From the NCBI GenBank assembly GCA_023265785.1, contig JAHFSL010000019.1, positions 1 through 14,106 on the forward strand: 14,106 bases of DNA. Direction: 5' to 3'. The translations under genes were made by a program, and so were the position numbers. The notes under the pieces were generated by a model. It searched no databases and was not told the DNA's origin. It saw only the letters and a list, made by a program, of their open reading frames with translations. Below are positions 7,653 through 13,157 of this stretch, in pieces. How positions within the stretch are numbered: the first letter of the stretch is position 1; each line of letters begins with the position of its first letter. The stretch is from Candidatus Coatesiibacteriota bacterium. GTDB taxonomy: Bacteria; Oederibacteriota; CAKKQC01.

Positions 7653-7718
7653 GGGTTGGATTCGAACCAACAACCCCCCGGTTAACAGCCGGGTGCTCCA
7701 CCATTGAGCTACCGAGGA
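7647..7718 (-). tRNA. tRNA-Asn (anticodon GTT)
   Basis: The minus strand folds into a complete 72-nt cloverleaf: 7-bp acceptor stem TCCTCGG/CCGAGGA, D arm GCTC/GAGC with a 7-nt loop, 5-bp anticodon stem CCCGG/CCGGG with loop CTGTTAA (anticodon GTT), a 5-nt variable region, and T arm GTTGG/CCAAC with loop TTCGAAT. The discriminator base is G at 7647. No CCA is encoded (GCT follows the discriminator), so CCA must be added after processing. It reads asparagine AAC/AAU codons. The aldo/keto reductase start codon is only 5 nt beyond its 3' end. Confidence 0.98.
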
Positions 7719-7730
7719 ATGATCGAAAGA

Positions 7731-7739
7731 ATAGTAGCA
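7731..7739 (-). promoter_or_regulatory. Candidate extended -10 for tRNA-Asn (TGC-TACTAT)
   Basis: The minus strand reads TGCTACTAT, an extended -10 pattern (TGn followed by a TAnnnT hexamer). Transcription would start near 7724, giving a leader of about 6 nt before the tRNA 5' end. No -35 match is evident 16-18 bp upstream, which the extended -10 could compensate for. Confidence 0.45.
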
Positions 7740-7799
7740 TTCCTGCGGGTTCCGGGCCGCGGCTGATGCCGGTCAGGGGCGGGGTGCGGGCGGACTGAC

Positions 7800-7805
7800 T
7801 ATAGT
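7800..7805 (+). promoter_or_regulatory. Candidate -10 box TATAGT immediately before the acyl-CoA dehydrogenase ATG
   Basis: TATAGT ends 6 nt before the ATG at 7812, so transcription would begin at or next to the start codon and give a leaderless mRNA. No Shine-Dalgarno sequence is present between it and the ATG, and no good -35 is visible. Confidence 0.5.
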
Positions 7806-7811
7806 GAAGAC

Positions 7812-9668
7812 ATGAAACACGAGACTGCAACCGCCCGCGAATCCATGGATGTGGCCGAAGCCGCCCGCGAGGCCGAATGGGTCCACCCGTCCTTTGTCGC
7901 CGAGTTGTTCATGGGGCGTTACCAGCGTGGGCTCATGTTTCCCTACCCCGAACAGTCCGCGGCCGACCGGCAGGCGGGGGACGAGTTCTGCGCGAAACTG
8001 GACGCCTTCCTGCGGGCCAATCTGGACGCCGATGAGGTGGACCGTACGCGGGAGATCCCGGCGGCGGTGGTGCGCGGACTGGCGGACCTGGGCTGCTTCG
8101 GCATCAAGATTCCTGTTCAATACGGCGGCCTGGGGATGTCCCAGGTCAACTACAACCGGGCGATGCGCATCGTCGCCTCCGTCTGCGGCTCGACGGCGGT
8201 GTTCCTGTCCGCCCACCAGTCCATCGGCGTCCCCCAGCCGCTGAAACTCTTCGGCACCGAGGAGCAGAAGAGGAAATACCTGCCGCGGTTCGCGAAAGGG
8301 GCCGTCTCGGCGTTTGCCCTGACCGAGCCCAATGTGGGATCGGACCCGGCCAACATGTTGACCACCGCCACGCCGACGGCCGACGGCTCCGCGTGGATTC
8401 TGAACGGCGAAAAGATCTGGTGCACCAACGGGAATGTCGCCGATGTCCTCATCGTCATGGCTCGCACGCCTGACAAGATCGTGGAGGGGAAGGCGCGGCG
8501 CCAGATCACGGCGTTCATCGTCGAGAAGGAGTTTCCGGGATTCGAGATCGCCCATCGGTGCGACTTCATGGGCCTCAAGGCCATCCAGAACGGACTGCTC
8601 CGGTTCAAGGACATGCGGGTGCCCCGGGAGAACGTCCTCTGGGAGACGGGCGCCGGTCTCAAGCTGGCGCTGGTCACGCTGAATACGGGACGGCTGACGG
8701 TCCCCGCCTGTATGACGGGCATGGGCCAGCGGTCGGTCGAGATCGTCCGCGCCTGGTCCAACAAGCGCGTCCAGTGGGGCCTGCCCATCGGCAAGCACGA
8801 ACTGACCGCGGGCAAGATCGCCTGGATGACCGCCCAGACCTTCGCGATGGATGCCGTGACGTGGTACTGCTCGGCGCAGGCCGACCATCACGGCGCCGAC
8901 ATCAGGCTGGAGGCGGCGATGTCCAAGCTGTTCACGACGGAGGCCGGGTGGAAGATCGTGGACGAGGCGGTCCAGATCCGCGGCGGCCGCGGGTATGAGA
9001 CCTCGCTCTCCCTCAAGGGGCGTGGCGAAGAGGGCATCCCCGTGGAGCGCATGCTCCGCGACGCCCGGATCAACCTCATCATTGAGGGCACCAGCGAGAT
9101 CATGCGCCTCTTCATCGCCCGGGAGGCGGTGGACCGGCACATGAAGATCGCCTTCGATCTATTCAAGCCGGGTGTGCCCCTGTCCGGCCGCATCCGGGCG
9201 CTGGGTCGCGCAACGGCGTTCTATGCCGTGTGGTATCCCGGCACGCTCCTGCGGTCGCTGGCCGCCCGCCTCACCCCCGGCGGGCTCCCGGCCGGGCTGG
9301 GCGGGCACGACCGGTTCGTCCGGCGGTCGGTGCCCCGGCTGGCCCGGGCCGTCTTTCATTCCATGCTGCGGTTCGGGCCGGGGCTGGAGAAGCGCCAGCG
9401 CACCCTGGCCCGGCTGGTGGACATCGGGACGGATCTATTCGCGATGAGCGCCTCGCTCTCCCGCGCGGCGCAGTATCTCGCGGCCAACCCGGCCGACCGC
9501 ACGCCCGCGGCCGCGGCCTCGGTCTTCTGCGAGGAGGCCCGTCGGCGGGTCCGTGCGAATTTCCGGGCGCTCTGGTTCAATGACGACACCGACGAGTACC
9601 GGCTGGCGCAGGATGTGCTCGCCGGCAAGGTGCTCTGGCTCGAGAAGGGGATCGCCGGGAACCTGTGA
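7812..9668 (+). CDS. Acyl-CoA dehydrogenase, long form (VLCAD/ACAD9-like)
   Basis: The protein has 618 residues. It is a flavoprotein expected to catalyse alpha,beta-dehydrogenation of acyl-CoA thioesters in fatty-acid beta-oxidation, passing electrons to electron-transfer flavoprotein. Visible marks are FALTEPNVGSD (168-178) lining the FAD/substrate pocket, QIRGGRGYE (388-396), and IIEGTSEIMRLFIAREA, where Glu425 sits at the usual catalytic-base position. Standard bacterial enzymes have about 380 residues; here an N-terminal extension of about 50 and a C-terminal helical domain of about 170 (after residue 445) match the architecture of VLCAD/ACAD9 and related bacterial enzymes that associate with membranes. 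The ATG at 7812 has no SD and sits directly behind a -10-like box. An iron-type alcohol dehydrogenase-family gene follows after 19 bp, suggesting one transcript. Chain-length preference cannot be read from the sequence; no ETF genes are in the window. Confidence 0.92.
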   Translation: MKHETATARESMDVAEAAREAEWVHPSFVAELFMGRYQRGLMFPYPEQSAADRQAGDEFCAKLDAFLRANLDADEVDRTREIPAAVVRGLADLGCFGIKIPVQYGGLGMSQVNYNRAMRIVASVCGSTAVFLSAHQSIGVPQPLKLFGTEEQKRKYLPRFAKGAVSAFALTEPNVGSDPANMLTTATPTADGSAWILNGEKIWCTNGNVADVLIVMARTPDKIVEGKARRQITAFIVEKEFPGFEIAHRCDFMGLKAIQNGLLRFKDMRVPRENVLWETGAGLKLALVTLNTGRLTVPACMTGMGQRSVEIVRAWSNKRVQWGLPIGKHELTAGKIAWMTAQTFAMDAVTWYCSAQADHHGADIRLEAAMSKLFTTEAGWKIVDEAVQIRGGRGYETSLSLKGRGEEGIPVERMLRDARINLIIEGTSEIMRLFIAREAVDRHMKIAFDLFKPGVPLSGRIRALGRATAFYAVWYPGTLLRSLAARLTPGGLPAGLGGHDRFVRRSVPRLARAVFHSMLRFGPGLEKRQRTLARLVDIGTDLFAMSASLSRAAQYLAANPADRTPAAAASVFCEEARRRVRANFRALWFNDDTDEYRLAQDVLAGKVLWLEKGIAGNL

Positions 9669-9687
9669 TTCCGGGGGCGTGCCGGGC

Positions 9688-10845
9688 GTGACGCTCCCGC
9701 CGGGCATCATTCCCACGGAAATTCATGTGCCCGGGACGATTCATTTTGCCCCCGGGGCGGTGGACAGGGTGGGCGAGGCCGCCGCGCCGCTGGGCACTCG
9801 GGCGTTTCTGGTGACGGGCGGGTGTTCGCTCAAACAGGGCGGGGTCCTCGACCGGATCACGGGGAGGTTGGCGGTAGCCGGCGTCACCTGGATCCTCCAC
9901 CCCGTGAAGGGGGAGCCGGATGTCGCGGCGGTGGATGCCGCGGTCAGGTCGGCCCGCGCGGGCGGTTGCGACCTGGTGATCGCCGCCGGCGGCGGGAGCG
10001 CGCTGGACCTGGGCAAGGCCGTGGCCGGGATGCTGGCCAATGACGGGTCCATCCTCGAATACCTCGAAGGCGCGGGACCGGTCCGGGCCATGGCGCGCGA
10101 TCCTGCCCCCTGCATCGCGGTCCCGACGACCGCCGGGACGGGAAGCGAAGCAACAAAGAATGCCGTGATCACCGCGGACACGCCGGTGGGAAGGGCCAAG
10201 CGGAGTTTCCGGGATGTGCGCCTCGTGTCCCGCGTCGCCATCGTGGATCCCGACCTCATGGTGTCCTGCCCGCCGGCCGTCACGGCCGCGTGCGGGATGG
10301 ACGCAGTCTGCCAGTTGGTGGAGTCGCTCACCTCGCTCAATGCGACGGCCGTCACGGACGGGCTGGCCGTGCTCGGACTGGAGGCGGCGGGCCGGTCCCT
10401 GGGGCGGGCGGTCCGGCATGGCGATGACCTGGCGGCGCGCACGGACCTGGCCTACGCCGCCCTGCTCTCCGGCATCACGCTGTCCCATGCCGGGCTGGGC
10501 GCCGTGCATGGGCTGGCGTCGCCACTGGGCGCGGCCATTCCGGTGCCCCACGGACACGCCTGCGCCGTGCTCCTGCCCCGGGTCACCCGGGCCAACCTGG
10601 CCGCCCTGGGCGGTGGCCGGGGGGAGGCCCGCACTGTGGCGGCGTACGACCGGGCGGCGGCGGCCCTGGGCGAGACGGTCGAGGCCTTTTGCGCGCGGTT
10701 CGAGTTTGCGGGTCTGGCGTCCTTCGGGCTGACCGAGGCGGCGATCCCGGCCATCGTCGCCGGGGCGACCTCGGGCAGTGTGAGGACCAATCCCGTCACG
10801 CTGACCCCGCCGGAGCTGGAAGAGATCCTGCGCCGCGCGCGGTAG
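9688..10845 (+). CDS. Iron-containing alcohol dehydrogenase-family protein (group III) with altered metal ligands
   Basis: With GTG 9688 as start the protein has 385 residues, the family norm; GGGGG at 9673-9677 could serve as ribosome-binding site. Upstream in-frame codons back to 9553 overlap the acyl-CoA dehydrogenase in another frame. The N-terminal Rossmann-like domain carries AAGGGSALDLGK (Gly101-Gly103-Ser104, NAD(P) binding) and TTAGTGSEA. The C-terminal helical domain carries the metal-site region. By alignment to FucO (Asp196, His200, His263, His277), the equivalents are Asp205, Gln209, His274 and His288, so the second ligand is Gln, and the FucO His267 position is Ser278. DAxxQ with VHGLAxPLG occurs, to my recollection, in a subgroup of this family, so the protein may still bind metal. 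It probably oxidises an alcohol or reduces an aldehyde, possibly linked to the acyl-CoA dehydrogenase upstream; the substrate is unknown. Confidence 0.88.
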   Translation: MTLPPGIIPTEIHVPGTIHFAPGAVDRVGEAAAPLGTRAFLVTGGCSLKQGGVLDRITGRLAVAGVTWILHPVKGEPDVAAVDAAVRSARAGGCDLVIAAGGGSALDLGKAVAGMLANDGSILEYLEGAGPVRAMARDPAPCIAVPTTAGTGSEATKNAVITADTPVGRAKRSFRDVRLVSRVAIVDPDLMVSCPPAVTAACGMDAVCQLVESLTSLNATAVTDGLAVLGLEAAGRSLGRAVRHGDDLAARTDLAYAALLSGITLSHAGLGAVHGLASPLGAAIPVPHGHACAVLLPRVTRANLAALGGGRGEARTVAAYDRAAAALGETVEAFCARFEFAGLASFGLTEAAIPAIVAGATSGSVRTNPVTLTPPELEEILRRAR

Positions 10846-10868
10846 GCCGGGGGCTGCCGCGGTCATCG

Positions 10869-10890
10869 AGCCCGGGCGCCCCGCCGGGCT
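10869..10890 (+). terminator. GC-rich inverted repeat between operons (possible terminator or operator)
   Basis: AGCCCGG (10869-10875) and CCGGGCT (10884-10890) are a perfect 7-bp inverted repeat with an 8-nt loop, 23 bp after the alcohol dehydrogenase stop. There is no T-tract after it, so it is not a classical intrinsic terminator. Its last T is also the first base of the -10-like TATAAT of the next operon, so it might act on that promoter instead. In so GC-rich a sequence a chance repeat is possible. Confidence 0.3.
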
Positions 10891-10895
10891 ATAAT
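10890..10895 (+). promoter_or_regulatory. Consensus -10 box TATAAT before the epimerase operon
   Basis: An exact TATAAT lies 8 nt before the ATG at 10904, in a 58-bp GC-rich gap. Transcription would start about 0-2 nt before the ATG, again giving a leaderless or nearly leaderless mRNA. CACCCGTC between box and ATG contains no SD. No -35 hexamer is recognisable at 16-18 bp. Confidence 0.6.
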
Positions 10896-10903
10896 CACCC
10901 GTC

Positions 10904-11920
10904 ATGAACGCACTCGTGATCGGCGGGACGGGGCTCATCTCCGGCGGCATCACCCGGGAACTCCTGCGCCGGGGCCACCGCGTCACGGTGTATCACCGGG
11001 GCCGCACCCCCCTGCGCGAGCGCGGCGTGATGGAAATCCTCGGTGACCGGCGCGACCGCCCCCTCTTCGAGGCCGCTCTGCGCCCGTTCAAGTGGGACGC
11101 GGTCTTCGACCTCATCGGGTTCAACCGCGAGGATGTCGAGTCCGCGGTGCGGGCCCTGCGCGGCCGGACGAAGCACTACCTCTTCTGTTCCACGGTGTGC
11201 GCGGTGGGCGTGCCGACCATGTCCCTCATCTGCGACGAGGATGAGCCGTACCACCCGATCTCCGGATATGGCCGCGGCAAGGCGGAGGCCGAGCGGTACC
11301 TGCTGGCCCAGGCCCGGAACCGGCGGTTCCCGGTCACGATCTTCCGCCCCTCCCACACCTACGGGCCGGGCGGCGGGTGGGTGCTCGGGACCTTCCTCAC
11401 GGACTGGGAGAAGGACTGCGAACTGGTGAACCGGATCCGGCGGGGGAAGCCGTGCGTGGTGCACGGGGACGGCGAGGCCCTCTGGCAGTCCTGCTATGTG
11501 GATGATGTGGCGCGCGGGTTCGTGGCGGCCGCCGGGCGCCGGAAGACCCTGGGCCGGGTCTACAACATCTGCGGTCGGGACATCATGACCGGGAACCAGT
11601 ACTATCAGGCGGTGGGCCGCGCGGTGGGCCGCACCCCGAAGCTCGTCCACATGCCCACGGGCCTCCTCGTGCGGAGTGCTCCCTGGGAAGCCACCGGATT
11701 CCTGCGGGAAATCGCATTCGCCCACGGCGCCTACACCACCGCCGCCCTGCGCCGCGATGTTCCCGAATTTGACCCGCGCATTGATGTGGAAGAAGGCACC
11801 CGCCGCCACATCCGCTGGCTGGCGGCCGAGGGCCGTCTCCGGCAGGCGCCGGCCCGCCCCTGGGAGGACCGGCTGGCCCGGGCCGCCCAGCGGTTCCAGA
11901 AGTCGCTGGCCCGGGGCTGA
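10904..11920 (+). CDS. NAD-dependent epimerase/dehydratase (extended SDR)
   Basis: The 338-residue protein has the extended short-chain dehydrogenase/reductase fold. The N-terminal dinucleotide-binding loop reads VIGGTGLISGG (residues 5-15), with Ser13 where the TGxxGxxG motif usually has its third Gly. The catalytic elements are Ser96/Thr97 (STV) and Tyr122-x-x-x-Lys126 (YGRGK). FRPSHTYGPG follows in the usual place for this family, and the C-terminal substrate domain includes a YVDDVARGF segment typical of sugar-nucleotide epimerases. The enzyme should act on a sugar or sugar nucleotide with NAD(P), but C4 epimerase, dehydratase and reductase activities cannot be told apart from this sequence. 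It is the first gene of a four-gene operon; the next gene begins 6 bp after its stop. The start at ATG 10904 is fixed by the conserved N-terminal strand. Confidence 0.88.
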   Translation: MNALVIGGTGLISGGITRELLRRGHRVTVYHRGRTPLRERGVMEILGDRRDRPLFEAALRPFKWDAVFDLIGFNREDVESAVRALRGRTKHYLFCSTVCAVGVPTMSLICDEDEPYHPISGYGRGKAEAERYLLAQARNRRFPVTIFRPSHTYGPGGGWVLGTFLTDWEKDCELVNRIRRGKPCVVHGDGEALWQSCYVDDVARGFVAAAGRRKTLGRVYNICGRDIMTGNQYYQAVGRAVGRTPKLVHMPTGLLVRSAPWEATGFLREIAFAHGAYTTAALRRDVPEFDPRIDVEEGTRRHIRWLAAEGRLRQAPARPWEDRLARAAQRFQKSLARG

Positions 11921-11926
11921 CGCACG

Positions 11927-12799
11927 ATGCACCTGAAGGATCTTTATGCATCCCGGCCCGTGACGGCTTCCCTTGAATTCTTTCCGCCGCGGACCCCCGA
12001 GACCCTGGCCAAATTCGTCGCGAACCTGCCGGCGTTCAAGGCCCTGCATCCCCCGTTCTGCTCGCTCACAATGGGGGCCGGCGGATCGGGCACCGCGGAT
12101 GTCACGGTAGCCCTCGTCATCCGCCTCAGGAAGGAATTCGGGCTGGAGGCCATGTGCCATTTCACCTGCATCGGCAAGTCGCGGAATGAGGTGGCCCGCC
12201 TGCTGGATGCGTTGGAGGGGGGGGGCGTTGAGAACATCATCGCCCTGCGCGGCGATGCGCCCAAGGGCGAGACCGAGTGGCGCCCCCATCCGGAAGGGTT
12301 CAAGTATTCCATCGAACTGGTCCGGGAAGCCAAGGCGCGCGGCGGGTTCTCGGTGGCGGTGGCCGGCTTCCCCGAGACCCACCCCGAAGCCGCCTCTCCG
12401 GACGCCGACCTGGACTACCTGAAGCAGAAGGTGGAGGCGGGGGCGGACGCGGTCATCACCCAATTCTTCTTTGACAACGCCGACTTCCTGAAGTTCCGTG
12501 ACCGCGCCGTCGCGGCGGGCATCCGCGTCCCCATCGTGGCGGGCATCCTGCCGATCCGCACCGCGGGGTGGGTCCGCAAGTTCGCCCCGCTGTGCAAGGC
12601 GCGGGTGCCCGTCGACCTGGAGGCGAAACTTGCGCTGGTGGAGAAGGATGACGAAGCCTGCCGGGCCATGGGGATCGAGTACGCCACCGCCCAGTGCCGG
12701 GGGCTGGTGGCGGCGGGCGTCAAGGCCTTTCATTTCTATTCCCTGAACGACCCCGTGCCCGTGACGGCTATCTTTCGCTCGCTCGGATTCGGGGCGTAG
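11927..12799 (+). CDS. metF: Methylenetetrahydrofolate reductase
   Basis: The protein has 290 residues, like E. coli MetF (about 296). It is a cytoplasmic FAD enzyme that reduces 5,10-methylene-THF to 5-methyl-THF for methionine synthesis. Characteristic motifs are SLEFFPP (Glu17, equivalent to catalytic Glu28 of E. coli), ALRGDAPKG (Asp110, equivalent to Asp120), VAGFPETHPEA, VITQFFFDN, and FHFYSLND near the C-terminus. The ATG at 11927 lies 6 bp after the epimerase stop, with no strong SD, so coupling is likely. A run of nine G (12217-12225) inside the gene encodes Glu-Gly-Gly-Gly; spacing between conserved Cys and Arg-Gly-Asp is the same as in E. coli (30 residues), so the frame is intact. 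No MetV-like partner or cobalamin enzyme is visible nearby. The zinc-ribbon gene begins 4 bp downstream. Confidence 0.95.
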   Translation: MHLKDLYASRPVTASLEFFPPRTPETLAKFVANLPAFKALHPPFCSLTMGAGGSGTADVTVALVIRLRKEFGLEAMCHFTCIGKSRNEVARLLDALEGGGVENIIALRGDAPKGETEWRPHPEGFKYSIELVREAKARGGFSVAVAGFPETHPEAASPDADLDYLKQKVEAGADAVITQFFFDNADFLKFRDRAVAAGIRVPIVAGILPIRTAGWVRKFAPLCKARVPVDLEAKLALVEKDDEACRAMGIEYATAQCRGLVAAGVKAFHFYSLNDPVPVTAIFRSLGFGA

Positions 12800-12803
12800 G
12801 GCC

Positions 12804-13157
12804 GTGCCGCTCAAGGATTTCGTCTGCGAGGCGTGCGGCCACAAGTTTGAGGCGCTCGTCTGGATCAAGGAGCCTGATCCGACGGCCTGCGAAAAGTGCG
12901 GCAAGGGCCCGCTCAAGCAGTTGCTGGGCACATTTCGGGTGGCGGGCATGGGGAAGAAGAGCGCTCCGGCGGATGACCCGGGCGCGGGCGGCGGCGATGA
13001 CGCCGGGCTGGGAGACATGGGCGGGGGCATGGACGGCATGAACGGCATGATGGGTGGGGGTGGCGACGACTTCGGCGGCGCTCCCGGGGGCATGGGTGAG
13101 GACATGGGCGGCGATGACTCCGGCGACTTCGGTGGCGCCGGCGACGAGGAGGTCTAG
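12804..13157 (+). CDS. FmdB-family zinc-ribbon protein with Gly/Met/Asp-rich tail
   Basis: The protein has 117 residues and starts at GTG 12804, four bases after the metF stop. Residues 1-50 form an FmdB/CxxC-CxxC regulatory-type zinc ribbon: Met-Pro-Leu-Lys-Asp-Phe, Cys8-x-x-Cys11 and Cys29-x-x-Cys32 around a short beta hairpin, then a basic stretch with Lys-Gln-Leu-Leu. Such proteins are widespread; the name comes from a putative regulator of formamidase operons and their true role is unclear. From about residue 55 the sequence becomes low-complexity, acidic and glycine-rich, with many Gly-Gly-Met and Gly-Asp-Asp motifs, ending Asp-Glu-Glu-Val. Tails of this type occur in some family members and are probably disordered. 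The gene's last bases also hold the ribosome-binding site of the next gene. Confidence 0.85.
   Translation: MPLKDFVCEACGHKFEALVWIKEPDPTACEKCGKGPLKQLLGTFRVAGMGKKSAPADDPGAGGGDDAGLGDMGGGMDGMNGMMGGGGDDFGGAPGGMGEDMGGDDSGDFGGAGDEEV
13146..13152 (+). promoter_or_regulatory. Strong SD (GAGGAGG) for the Gfo/Idh/MocA gene
   Basis: GAGGAGG lies 5 nt before GTG 13158, inside the last codons of the zinc-ribbon gene, whose stop directly abuts that GTG. This decides the GTG start and shows that good SD sequences are used within operons here, in contrast to the first genes of the two plus-strand operons. Confidence 0.7.

Larger units (their letters stand above)
7719..7811. promoter_or_regulatory. Divergent 93-bp intergenic promoter region
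   Basis: This is the only gap between divergent transcription units in the window: tRNA-Asn and the aldo/keto reductase operon to the left, the acyl-CoA dehydrogenase operon to the right. Both ends contain AT-rich -10-like boxes in an otherwise GC-rich sequence; the middle (about 7741-7795) is GC-rich and shows no clear -35 hexamer for either direction. I see no convincing operator palindrome. Confidence 0.7.

Noticed and set aside
7719..7811. tRNA-associated integration site or mobile element
   Set aside because: No integrase, duplicated tRNA 3' end or direct repeat is seen, and the flanking genes are ordinary chromosomal families of similar composition.
7647..7830. N-terminal extension of the aldo/keto reductase through tRNA-Asn
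   Set aside because: The stretch SSMVEHPAVNRGVVGSNPTR is the well-known translation of a tRNA-Asn gene; the cloverleaf is complete and the enzyme's normal N-terminus starts at 7641.
10895..13105. A 736-codon open frame on the minus strand
   Set aside because: It lies opposite the epimerase, metF and the zinc-ribbon gene, all with clear catalytic or metal-binding motifs. It has no recognisable domain and is a normal by-product of very high GC.
12966..13140. Tandem DNA repeat or CRISPR-like array in the zinc-ribbon gene
   Set aside because: The units are irregular GGC/ATG/GAC codons of a low-complexity tail, with no constant repeat and spacer.
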